Part shown: positions 1-10,040 of the stretch, piece by piece
Numbering within the stretch: the stretch's first letter is position 1
How the letters are laid out: each line of letters starts with the position of its first letter
From: Scenedesmus sp. ARA3
Lineage: Eukaryota; Chlorophyta; Chlorophyceae; Sphaeropleales; Scenedesmaceae
Length of the DNA: 46,338 bases
Direction of reading: 5' to 3'
Assembly (NCBI GenBank): GCA_004335835.1
Contig: RWJK01001609.1
Coordinates: forward strand, 2,321-48,658
The notes under the pieces: model-generated
The model's database searches: none
What the model was told of the DNA's origin: nothing
Seen by the model: the letters and a program-made list of their open reading frames with translations, nothing else
Position numbers and translations under genes: made by a program

Positions 1-588
1 GGTGGGTGGTGGGTGGTGGGTAGTGGGTCCCTGCCTGGACCGCAGCCAGGAGAGCAGCACCGCTCCGGTGTGCTCGCACTGCGATGTCGTTAGGTGTTTG
101 TGATGTGCGGGCTACCGTCAGCCTCGTGTCCAGCATTCAGAGGTGCAGCATGCAGCTGGCTACATCAAGTGGGGCTTCTGCATGCCTTCAGGTGGGTGGG
201 GGGAGTGAGGAGTGAAGAGGAGGGGCTTCCAGGCTGGCAACCACCAGCAGCTGTTGTTGTTGCGCAACTGCCAGTAGATGTAGGTGTGTGTGTCAGCAGC
301 TGCAGCTGGTCTTGCACCGGGGTGTGAGTGCACCAGCAGTCTTGGCTTCAGCACGTGCATCATGCCATGGTGCGGCACAGTAACAGACGGGCAGCTGCCA
401 GTGAGCTGCAACCTGCAAGGCTGCACTGTGGCATGACCAGAGGGTGGGGTGGCCAACTGCGGGCTTCTGCGTTGCGCAGTGCCTTACGTGTTGATGACAC
501 GTGATCACATTTGCTTGTAAGCATCTTGGCCAATTAGTCAAAAAACGAGGTGTGCTGCTGGCGGCGCTGCACCACGCCACCCCTGCAG

Positions 589-844
589 GGCGCTTGCGCT
601 GGCGCTGCCTTTTGAGGAGGCGCTGCGCCAGGTGCTGCTGCGCGGCGGCGACACTGACACCAACGCAGCCATCGTGGGCGGGCTGCTGGGTGCGTACTGG
701 GGCGCTGACAGCATCCCTGACAGTCTGAAGGGCCCTGTGCTGAGCAGGTGCAGCAGCAGCGAGGGCATCAAGCGGCCGGGGTTCCTGCAGACAGGGAAGC
801 TGCCGCAGCTGTTTGAGAAGCTGTGGGCAGCTGCCTGCAGCTAG
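589..844 (+). CDS. ADP-ribosylglycohydrolase-like protein, last exon (5' part not resolved)
   Basis: This is the terminal coding exon of a protein resembling the ADP-ribosyl-GH (DraG/ARH) family, which hydrolyses ADP-ribose from modified substrates. It opens after an acceptor (CCCTGCAG, ending at 588) with one base completing a split codon, and stops at TAG 842-844. About 84 residues are encoded. The diagnostic C-terminal segment GGDTDTNAAIVGGLLGAYWG carries the Asp-x-Asp-Thr metal-binding motif, followed by the family-like IPDSLKGPVL. A possible upstream exon ends at 93 (donor AG|GTGTTT, compatible phase), but its protein sequence was not recognisable, so it is not annotated. The substrate is unknown. 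Family assignment is firm; gene extent is not. Confidence 0.8.
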
Positions 845-1695
845 GTCTGCAGCTGCTGTCGGACGGTCTGCAGCAGCCAGCCAGCTGGACAAATGTACAC
901 ACCAAAGTCGACGCTGACGCATCTTGTAGCAGCTTGATCATCACAAGTTGTGCCGCATTGCTTTTCTTGAACTAATGTGCGGTTACATTTGCCACGAGCT
1001 TCACCACCTGTAACGGCCAGATTGCTGTGCTACACCGGTATTAGGCTGTTGCAACATCTGTCAAAGGCACGGTGCCATTCATGAGGCCAAATATAGGGCC
1101 AAAACACCATTATCCTAAAGCACGTCAGCCAGCTACAAGGTGTAACATCAGCAGCACTTTAAATCAGCTTGACAACCGTCTCACATCACCATAACATGAT
1201 GTGAAGTCGTAAACGTACCCTGCTGCTGACGTTGCAGCTGTTCATTATTAGCATGCACACATCAGAAGTTGCGCACCGCAGCGCGGCAGTACTCCGCTGT
1301 TTCCAAGCACAACAACACGACGGAATGAACATCAGTGGTGTCATAGGACAAACTTCTGCCAAGTGATGCATGAGTTCTGTTGCCAAACTTCAGGTGTGAG
1401 GTATCACGGGTGTGTCGCCTGTGCATATTGCATGCATACCGCCGCACAATTCAACAACATCAAACCAACTACAGCTACTGCAAAATAACAACACATAAAT
1501 ACCGCAACTACAGGTGCTCAACAACAATGTGTATGTAATGGGAAGAACAAACCCCTACGTTCATTCATTGCAGCCTACGTGCTGACTGCAGCACACACAT
1601 ACCAGCCAATGCTGCCTCGCTGATTCGCTGTTTTGCGCAGCAGCACTGCGCCTCCTAGATTCCGACACGCTACCTCACAGCAGCCTGCTGTCCCA
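845..1695. other. Intergenic region between convergent gene ends
   Basis: This stretch lies between the 3' end of the plus-strand ADP-ribosylglycohydrolase gene and the 3' end of the minus-strand PAN gene. It is more AT-rich than the surrounding genes. I see no coding exon. TGTAA occurs at 1009-1013, about 165 nt after the stop codon, and could be the plus-strand poly(A) signal. Confidence 0.5.
1009..1013 (+). terminator. Possible TGTAA poly(A) signal
   Basis: TGTAA is the dominant poly(A) signal in chlorophyte green algae such as Chlamydomonas. This copy lies about 165 nt beyond the ADP-ribosylglycohydrolase stop. A pentamer match alone is weak evidence. Confidence 0.3.
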
Positions 1696-1866
1696 CTCTA
1701 CTTGGGCGTGTACTGCACACACGCCACCCAGCCCGTCCACACTTGGTTGTGCACTGCACGTGCTGCCTCTACTTGCGTGTGTACTGCACGTATGTTACCC
1801 AGCCCGTCCGCACTTGGTTGTGCACGTGCTGCCTCTACTTGGGTGTGTACTGCACGTACGTCACCC
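1696..1866. repeat. Tandem echoes of the PAN gene's coding 3' end
   Basis: A 66-71 bp unit occurs three times, with copies opening at about 1696, 1767 and 1833. Each begins CTCTACTTG, contains TGTACTGCAC and continues toward CACCCA. The copy at 1833 holds the real end of the PAN-domain gene (minus strand, ..VQYTPK then TAG). The other two are diverged copies beyond the stop codon, in the presumed 3' UTR or flank. Confidence 0.8.
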
Positions 1867-3662
1867 ATCCCTGCCTGCTGGCCAGCGCCCCTGAGGCTTT
1901 CTTGAGATAGCCGCAGCCCTCCAGGGGGTTGAAGGTCAGCGCCTTGCAGCCTGGCTGCTGCTTGGCGCACGCAGCGCGAACAGACTCCAGGCCGCCACAC
2001 ACCTGCGGCACACAACGCACACAGTGGCACACGGCAGTCATGAGATGCAACAGACAGGAGGACGCTCAGCAGGACCCATCAGTGCAGTACAGCCTGTCCA
2101 ATAAAAGCAGAGTGGCTTTCACCACCTGCTATCTGCACTTCCCAACACCTGCGATTAGCTGCCTGCCGTGCTGCACTGCTGCAGCCGTAAACACAGCCAC
2201 CGTCACTCGACTACTATACCCCACACAGCATCCGGTCGGCCATGCTGCTGCGTGCCCCCCTGTGCTGTGCCGCACCTTGCAGAAGCTCTGCCCGCTGCAT
2301 GCAATGTCGTTGCCGGCCATGTCCTTGTCAGCCTGAGGCTTCAGCGTGACGCTGCTGGATACCTGCAGCAGCAGCAGCAGCAGCGACAGGCGCAGCAGGC
2401 GCACCACACACAGATGACAAGTGGTTAGCAAGTGAGCTTGTAAAACATGTAACCGTACATGCGGAGCAATGTGCTGCTGAAGCCGCACTTTCCAGGGCTG
2501 TAGCACTGCTTACTGACCCGTAGGTGGCACCTACAGCGGCTGGCGTCTCTGTTCAACTGCCTGCCAGCTGCTGCAGGCGCCACCGTCAGCGCTACTGCCC
2601 GTAGTGCTGCTTACTCCCAACAAACAAAGCTGCAGGCTGATCGTGCTGCTGCTGCTGCTGATCACCATCACCTGCTGCTGCCGCAGCAGCTTACTGTACT
2701 GCTGCATGGCTCCTGGCATTGCATCCATACCTGTCTCCATGCATCTTTTTGCTGTTATAAGGTTTTAATGACACAATTCCATCATCGAACAACACAACAC
2801 CAGCACAGCACCCGCACCTGCAGGGGCTTGGTAGCGCCCTGGCTGCCGCCGCTGGGCGCGGCAACTGTGTTGGCGCAGCGGCACTCTGCCGAGCTGGGTG
2901 GGGGCCCCTGGAAGTTGCCCTGCGTCAGCACGCTGTAAGATGCACCACCAGCGCTGCAGGTGCGCACCTGGGTCCACGACACAGGCGTGCCGCCCCACTG
3001 CAGCCGACACAGCACACAGGCGGCGCAGCATTGCGTTGCTGTGTGTCAGGGGAGCACAGGGCGTTGAGCAATGCTGGGGCGCTTCCAGGAAGCTAAGCAT
3101 CTGGCAAAGAAACAATGCAGGAAGCCGCTGGGCAGATAAGCAGGGCTCATCAACAAACATTGGTCTGCTGTTGAGGCTGCTGCAGCTGCGGCGGTGATGT
3201 GCTGACACTTCTGTTGTGCATGCTGAGGCTGCTGCTGCGCACCTTGCACTTGGGGTTTGCCTTGTAGTCATGCACGCAGCAGTCGGTTGGTGCGGGGTAG
3301 GCGTTGTCAAACTTGGCCTGCAGGATGGTTAGGGTGGTCAGATGGCAGGCAGTGCTGCTGCGTGGTCGCTGCACTGGTGCTGGTGCTGGTGGAGCTGCTG
3401 CTGCTGCTACTGGTGTGTCACTGCAGCTACCGCTGCTAGTACTGTTGCTTCCATGCCAAGGCCATCCATTCCGATGCAGGTAACATAGATGTCACCATGT
3501 TCTGCGTCTGAAGTGCTCCCAAAGAACGATCTCAGCCTACGCCAACTGGCAAAGTGGGTGCCCTGCACCTACCTTGCAGACAGTGCTGGGGCAGGCCTGC
3601 GCTGCAGCGCATGCCAGTCCGGCAGCAAGCAAAAGACCGAAGAAAATGGTCTTGCCGCTCAT
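1835..3662 (-). CDS. Small secreted PAN/apple-domain protein
   Basis: Five exons on the minus strand give 199 residues: 3662-3573, 3317-3243, 2997-2818, 2362-2276 and 2002-1835. All four introns are phase 0 with GT..AG ends. Residues 1-22 form a classic signal peptide (MSGK, a hydrophobic run, cleavage near AAAQA). The mature chain is Cys-rich. The C-terminal half (from about residue 117) has PAN/apple-like spacing: a DKDMAGNDIAC opening, then CAKQQPGCKALTFNP and GCGYLKK, the usual Cys-x-aromatic core of PAN domains. Such domains bind proteins or carbohydrates, so a cell-wall or extracellular adhesion role is plausible but inferred. The stop is TAG at 1835-1837. The second exon (AKFDNAY..CCVHDY) was not recognised. 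Confidence 0.78.
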
Positions 3663-4368
3663 TGCTCTGTTAACGTTTGCAGGGTGTGATCAAGGTGATC
3701 GCACCGTCAAGGCACTTGCGAAGCCAGCTACGACGAGGAATACGCGAAGACAGCTAGACACAAAAGCTGGAACAACTAATAGTTTAGGTTGCTTCCCCTG
3801 AACGCCCAATGTATGTTGGTAACCTGGCTTCCGCGAGGTTCTGTTCTTTCGTCGCATCACCCATGACCATCTACACGTCCTGGGACCCGCCTGTCGACGG
3901 CTTTACTATTCGTGTATGCCTAAAACCGTGTTCACTCTAGTCTTGATACTTGATGGGCCGGGCACCAACTCAGAGCAACGGTTGCAGAGACAAAGAACAC
4001 ATGACATACACCAGCAGATTACTCACGATGCTCCGCTCGGTACGGAGCTGTATGACTCAGCACAACGGCTTTTGCAAATCTAATCGTGCTTGTATGCTTG
4101 CAACAAGCAGGTAGGACGCCCAGTGCAGCACAACACACAACACATGCTGCTGCTCAGGCCGCGAGGGGCTGGTGCAGCAACAGGTTGGAAAGCACCCCAT
4201 ATAAAGAAAGTTGCCGATTGCATTCATTACAAGAACAAGCATGATGCAAAATATTGCATACTCATACGGCAAGAAGTGGTCCCCCGAAAGGCCACCATGG
4301 CTGCTGAACCCCAGCAGCTCATGCATGTGCAGCTGCATCTATGTTAACCAGACGTGTTAGCCGTACCT
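3663..4368. other. Intergenic region, likely promoter of the PAN gene
   Basis: About 700 bp lie between the start of the PAN gene and the stop of the SET-domain gene, both on the minus strand. No exon could be supported. TTACA at 4227-4231 (TGTAA on the minus strand) lies about 140 nt beyond the SET-domain stop and could be its poly(A) signal. Confidence 0.45.
4227..4231 (-). terminator. Possible TGTAA poly(A) signal of the SET-domain gene
   Basis: TTACA on the plus strand reads TGTAA on the minus strand, about 140 nt after the SET-domain stop codon. The position fits chlorophyte practice, but the motif is short. Confidence 0.3.
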
Positions 4369-4541
4369 CTAAGCACTAGCACTGCCTCCATACTGAACTA
4401 TCAGCTGTCGGGCAAGTGCTGCCTTGCTGCTGCAATACTGCTGGATCAGCTCTGTGTGTGCTGGAGACGCCTCGTAACAGCTGCTGTCCTCATCGTCATC
4501 ACCACCTGCGGCAGTGCATGCCTGCGGCAGCACACTGCTTG

Positions 4542-4578
<37 letters not shown>

Positions 4579-6881
4579 CTGCTCAATCTCTCCGCTCACC
4601 TGCTGCAGCCGATGCAGCAGCACCACACCCAGCGGCAACTGCAGCTGCTGCACAGCTGCCGCAACCGCCCCTACTGCTGCCCCATCCTGCAGCACACCTG
4701 CAGTGCTGCTGCTGATACCGCCTGCATTCTGCTGTACTGCTGCTGCTGCTGCTGCTACGGCCTCATGCATGCCTGCCAAGGCAGCAGACAGGCGGCCATC
4801 TACCCCTGACGCATTCACAATCAAGTCATGGAAGCCCCCAGGCCCGCCAGCAGCGCCACCTGCTGCCTCCTGCTGCTGCAGCAGCTTCTGTTCTATGCGT
4901 TCCACTTGCTGCCTGAACTCGGCAGAGAACGCCGGCGACTGCAGCAGCTGCTGCGCTGCTGCGGCGGCACCGCTGCTGCCATCTGCTGCTGGTAGTGCTG
5001 CAGCGCAGCATGCGAGGTAGCAGTCTGCCATGTGCTGCATGCTGCTGAATAGCGTGATGCAGTCAAACGGGTTGGGCTGCGGTACGAAGCCAAACAGCAG
5101 CAGGAAAGGCTCTGCCGGCCAGCTGCCATAACTGATGCACAATTGCTGCCCAGCAGCAATGCCTTCTGGCCCTGTTGCAGCAGCAGCAGCAGCAGCAGTG
5201 AAGCTACTAGTATTTAGCGGCAGCTCCTGCAGGTGCGACAGCTTCAGCAAAGTAGCACGTGCAGGGAAAGCAACAGTCGCTGCAACACATCAATGTTTGA
5301 AGGTGCGCAGCTTTGCACTTTTCATGCTAGACTGTCCATCTTTACATCCGCGCAATTCAGTGCAGCATCAAGCCAGTACGCACTGCAGAGCAGCTGCCGC
5401 CTACCTGCGAGGAGCTGGAAGTAGCTGCCGCATGCTGCTGCTGCTACTGCCGGGGCCACCTCCTCGAGTGCTGCCAGCCCCTGGCATGCCCCTGGGCTGT
5501 GCAGCATGCGCACTGATGCATTTGGCGCGGTGCTGCTGTGGTTGCACATGTCTATACCGGGCACTGCGGTGCGATGGCAGAACGGCAGGCAGCAGGGCAG
5601 GTGGGCCGTTGCAGTGTTTGTTTGTGCGGCGTACAGAGCATGTGGGTGCTTGCTGCATGCAAAAAAGAGGCCGGCTGCAAGCACAGCGGTGAATCGCAAG
5701 GTGCTGCCAGCAAGGGCACAGCACCGCCAACCGCATGCAATGGTGCGTACGTGTGCAGTTGTGTGCCAAGGATACCCGCGTTGTCACGTCATTGTTGTAA
5801 TCAGGCATGCGGCTGCGATGTAGGTACCACATGTGCTGGCGTAAAACCTCATTTGGCTTGCAGTGCATTGCACTGCCGTGCGCTGCCGATTCAATTGCCC
5901 TGAGCGCAACGCCTGCGCGTTTTGCTGCTGCTTGTGCAGCAGCAGCCACCCACCTGCCAGGTGTCGCTGCGACGTGGGCTCAAAGAAGCAGCGGCTGTGC
6001 AGTACCTGGCAGGATAGCAAGCAGGCAGGCAGGCAGGCGGGCGGGCGGGCGGGCGGGTAGGTAGATGTTTGGTACTTGCAGCTAAACCACATGGATCCTG
6101 CCTAGCACCCAGATTGCGTTGTGCGCATCTACTGCACCTGCTGCCTCAGCCAAATGCAGCACAACAGCAGGCCACACCCACAGCACACGCCTGCAGTGGC
6201 TGCAGCTGCCGCCCCGCCACCACACCTGCACCGCCCACAGCTGCTGCACCCCCNCCACCACCACCACCACCACCAACAGCCGCACCTGCACCGCCCACAG
6301 GAAGTCCTGCCAGCCGCAGCCGATCTGCTGCAGCTGCTGCTCCAGCTCGCAGTAGCAGTCCTCAAGGCAGGCACGCATGTTGAGCACCGCCTGAGCGGGG
6401 GCACACGAAACATGTCAATGGCATTATCAGGGTGCTAGGCATGTGTCGCTGCCTGGCGCTGTGTGCTGTGCGCAGAGGTCGGGCCCAGACAGACTGCTGG
6501 AGGCATGCATGGCAGTTGAGGAAGGGCTTCCACATGTGGTGCCCCAATTTGCCATCATTCGCGCATCATTTACAGCTGTTGTTACAGCAGGTGTTTGACT
6601 CTGCACTGGCAGGTGTTTGACGGTCAGTTAGCAACCGCCGGTTGGCGACCTAGTGCCGGGACAGCTGGTGTTGAATGGAGCAGGGGCGTAATGCAGTAGC
6701 ATTTGCACAAGCTTCTGCAATCCCCCGCTTGCCCTGTACTTGTCTGCTGCGCTGCCTTCCCGCAGGTGCCCCCACCTGCACAGCGCTGGGCATCACCAGC
6801 TGCTGCACCTCTGCCGCAGTGAACTCAACCGGCGTCACTACGCTTGCCGGCAGGCTGTCAACCCAAGTGCCCCAAAAGCCC

Positions 6882-6924
<43 letters not shown>

Positions 6925-7591
6925 GGCGGTGTGCATGGCGCTCCTGCAGCAGCCGCAGGCCCATCTCAGCTGCCCAGTGCATCTGCAAGTCATCTGCTGC
7001 CTGCGGTTTGCAGCGCAACCAAACACATGTAAGTTGCCAGGGAACAATGTCACAAGCGGCACAGCAGGTGCTGCATGTTTGACTGAGGAGTCCAGGCGCC
7101 GGGTGCGAATGATTTGTTGACGGCATGCGCAGGCCAGCTATAAGCGACATCTGTTAGGGAGTTTCGCGAGTCCACTTCTTGCTTGCGCTGCTGGGTTAAC
7201 AAAACATCATCAGCTGTGTGATCTGAATTGCCTGCAGCCCCACCCAACATGCTCCTGCTGGTGTGTGTCACACCTGGCTGGCGAACACCCTGTCTGTTGG
7301 CACAGACAGCAGCACTTCATCTGCTGCAATGTCCTGCACAGCCACCAGGCAGCGGCCATACTCCGGGTGCTGCTGCACCTGCACTGGTAGCTGCTCATAG
7401 CGCAGATCTTTGCAGGTGGCCCAGCCCAGAACAGCAGAGGCTGTGCTGTGCCTGCAGGCGGGCAAAAAACGCACGCAAACGATAGACCCTCGACCAAGCA
7501 CCACTGTTTCATTATACAAAACTTCGGAGTTGCATACGGTGGAGGACAGGCTGAACAGCAACAGCAGCAGCAACACAATCAGCACCTGCAT
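4369..7591 (-). CDS. SET-domain protein lysine methyltransferase, Rubisco-LSMT/SETD-like
   Basis: Six exons join in frame: 7591-7274, 7000-6776, 6390-6286, 6005-5954, 5563-5405 and 5279-4369 (589 residues if the ATG at 7591 is right). The SET core is split by insertions: GRCLVAVQDIAADEVLLSVP near residue 85, FWGTWVDSLP, DFLWAVQ, the cofactor-pocket GIDMCNHSS (residues 236-244), and CISYGSWPAEPFLLLFGFVP (334-353). The long last exon resembles a Rubisco-LSMT substrate-binding region and ends LARQLIVQYGGSASA. Serine, alanine and glutamine runs in exons 2 and 6 are CAG-repeat expansions. The N-terminus is uncertain: ATG 7591 gives a hydrophobic leader, but an acceptor near 7457 suggests the true first exon may lie upstream. 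The substrate is unknown; the family includes plastid Rubisco and aldolase methyltransferases. Confidence 0.85.
6223..6300. repeat. Echo of the SET gene exon 3 donor edge plus short trinucleotide tract
   Basis: CACCTGCACCGCCCACAG at 6283-6300 contains the real donor edge of SET exon 3 (minus strand, TGGGCGGTGCAG|GTG). The same 18 bases recur at 6223-6240, downstream on the coding strand. A CCA trinucleotide tract with one ambiguous base (n at 6254) lies between them. Confidence 0.7.
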
Positions 7592-8332
7592 GAGGGCTCA
7601 GAGCTGAGGCGCCCATTGAGCGTGCCGGCATGCAGAAGCTTACTTGTCAGCGGTTGATACCGCCTGGCATCTGGTAGCTGCACGGCGGTGACCCGTTCGC
7701 AACGCTGGCAAGGGCGGGCACGACAGCTGCACAGCTGACATGGCGACCGTGCTCGTAAAGCCTCCTGTACAGTAAGGGGCCCGATGCTGTTCGTTCTCAA
7801 ATACGTGGTGTGGTTGCATTCATGCCGTGCCAGTGGTGCATGTCCGGCAAAGCATTGACCCCGGTTGGAAACTTCAAGTTGAACTTGCAACCTGGCAGCA
7901 TGGGGTTCTGTCATTCTATTTGACCTGCTGTTGAGTCCACAGTGTGTTGCGCGCCTTGACAACGTGAAATCGCATGTCAGTTGGTTTGAGAGAGTTGAGC
8001 AGCCAGGTTTTACAAAGAGAAAGGGACCCTCTCAACTACACACCAGGTGCACGTGTCCATCACTGGCTACCTGGTCACAGTCAGACATCAGCTCCCTGGC
8101 AGCTCATCACCAATGAAAGACGAGAACTGGAAGCTAAATGTACACGCCAGAGCACAGGCGAGCAACCAAGCGTGCACAGCTTAATGACCAGCTGTTGATA
8201 TCTCCAAACATGCAGCAAACCACCCTGCTTGTTTACGGTGGCTGGCTGGACGGCGCAGCCATGCTGCTGTATATGCAGGCACTGCCAATCACTGCGTCAA
8301 ACTTCTGATGACAGCAACGTAGCCGTACCACA

Positions 8333-8809
8333 TCAAACAAAACTGCTGCAGCAATCAGCTTGCTGCCTGTCGTCGTCACGAGTGCAAAAACCACAGCAGG
8401 TGCCACCTGTGCACAACAACAGGTGTTGTGCCACAAAAACATGCAGCTGCGGGAATCTATCAGGCACAGCAGAATGCGTGTGATGCACCAGCCTCACGTC
8501 CACCTTTTCTTCTTCGTCAAACAAGCTGGCTTGCGCATACGCGCCAAAACTGAGCTGCTGCAAAATGCGCTCGCACAAAGAGCACCAATCACCGCCGCTC
8601 ACGCCAGCAGCAGCATCACCAAACAGTGCTTGCAGTGCAGTGCAGCGCTGCTGCTGCTGCTGCCATACCAGGCATGTTCCTGCACTTTCAAATCTAGAGG
8701 CGCAGAGCTGGGGGCCGCACCTGCAGGCGCTACGCCACGCATCCGTTGCAGCATACAGTGCGCGCTGTGCTGCAGCTGAAGCTGCGCGATACCGCATGTG
8801 TGCAACCAC
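8333..8809 (-). CDS. Hypothetical open frame, possibly an unplaced exon
   Basis: This 158-codon minus-strand frame has a complex, non-repetitive middle (CSLCERILQQLSFGAYAQAS, then LFDEEEKVD followed by a GTGAGG donor-like site). I do not recognise a family. It could be an internal exon of an unresolved gene or of the SET gene's 5' end. Chance openness is possible in this sequence, where many antisense frames are open. Confidence 0.2.
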   Translation of the reverse strand: MVAHMRYRAASAAAQRALYAATDAWRSACRCGPQLCASRFESAGTCLVWQQQQQRCTALQALFGDAAAGVSGGDWCSLCERILQQLSFGAYAQASLFDEEEKVDVRLVHHTHSAVPDRFPQLHVFVAQHLLLCTGGTCCGFCTRDDDRQQADCCSSFV

Positions 8810-8923
8810 GCAACCACGCCATCGCCATGTGCATCACAAGCAGCCGCCTGACCAGCGATATGTGCGGCCACACCTGTACCACTCTACCAGAGACAGAAAG
8901 CTGCTGCCCTGTCAAGCCTTCAT

Positions 8924-8975
8924 CAAGCCACACAGTCAAGCCACCCAGTCAAGCCACCCAGTCAAGCCAGACAGT
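8924..8975. repeat. 13-bp tandem repeat, four copies
   Basis: The unit CAAGCCACCCAGT is repeated four times with one or two mismatches per copy (8924, 8937, 8950, 8963). No function is apparent. Confidence 0.9.
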
Positions 8976-9610
8976 GCCATATTTGCTTGCTGTCCAGGCA
9001 CACTACGCAAGCCAGCGACACACGTACAACTACCAACTGCTAACTACACACACTTGCGCTTGCAAGGTTAAGGTTGTGCCCCTGACAAGCGCGCAAAGAA
9101 ACACACAGCTCTCTCGTTGCTACACACACTGCCTACAGTCAAAGCAAGCACGCAACGCGCAGGGACATCATCTCACTGCATAACCTACACACACCCTGCC
9201 GCACACCCGGTCACATGAAGCGTACAAGCCAGCGGGCTTTCCAGCACTCAATCTCCCCTAGGCCACATCAAACTGCTCCGCAGTACAGCACCCACACACG
9301 CCTTTAACACATACCAACAAGTACAGCGCACTCTGCGCGCATGTTACACATGCCGCATCCGCAGCAGCTGCAGCCGCGCTCTCCCTCGCACCCTGCAGGC
9401 CTGCTGCAGCATGCGCACACCCACTCGCAACACACACAAAACTGCCACCATAGTACAACATGGCCCAGAGCACCCCAACACCTCGATGCGCACACCGCCG
9501 CTGCCCCAGAAATTTGCCACAACTGTAGTTGTTGCAAGATACAGGGACAGTTGGCGCAGCCCATACCTGTAGGGCTCAGGGACGGTCACAACTGTTTGCC
9601 ACAAGCTCAC

Positions 9611-10040
9611 AGCCTGGTGCCGTACAGCTGCGCCAGCCCAGGCCAGCACCCCGCCAGCAGCCTCCTGCAGCCTGATCGCCAGCACTGATAGATGCGCCTG
9701 CGGCAATCATGCTGGCCGATCCGCAGCGCTGCTGCCTTGCTGTCACAGCCCCGTGCCGTACAGCTGCGCCAGCCCAGGCCAGCGCCCCGCCAGCAGCCTC
9801 CTGCAGCCTGATCCCCAGCACTGATAGATGCGCCTGCGGCAATCATGCTGGCCGATCCGCAGCGCTGCTGCCCTGCTGTCACAGCCCCGTGCCGTACAGC
9901 TGCGCCAGCCCAGGCCAGCACCCCGCCAGCAGCCACCTGCAGCCTGATCCCCAGCACTACCAGATGCGCCTGCTGCACTCGTGCGCTGCGCTGCTGTCAC
10001 AGCCCCGTGCCGTACAGCTGCGCCAGCCCGGGCCAGCGCC
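9611..10040. repeat. 136-bp tandem repeat copying the NTF2-like gene's 3' end
   Basis: The anchor GTGCCGTACAGCTGCGCCAG occurs at about 9617, 9753, 9889 and 10007, with periods 136, 136 and 118. On the minus strand each copy holds the last coding bases of the NTF2-like gene (reading LLAG-WPGLAQLYGT) plus about 85 bp of 3' flank. The copy at about 10007-10040 is attached to the intact exon; the others lie beyond the stop. Confidence 0.9.

Larger units (their letters stand above)
7592..9996. other. 2.4 kb between the SET and NTF2-like genes, largely unassigned
   Basis: No confident gene was found. The stretch may hold upstream exons of the SET gene, the 3' flank or further exons of the NTF2-like gene, or a separate small gene. 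Two minus-strand open frames have non-repetitive composition: 8809-8333, and about 9560-9344 (starting after an acceptor CCTACAG, with a hydrophobic segment LSLYLATTTVVANFWG). The latter is phase-compatible with a possible donor CT|GTGACA in the NTF2-like gene. Confidence 0.4.

Noticed and set aside
4354..5020. Plus-strand Cys/Ala-rich open frames
   Set aside because: They are antisense shadows of the SET gene's last exon, produced by its CAG-type repeats.
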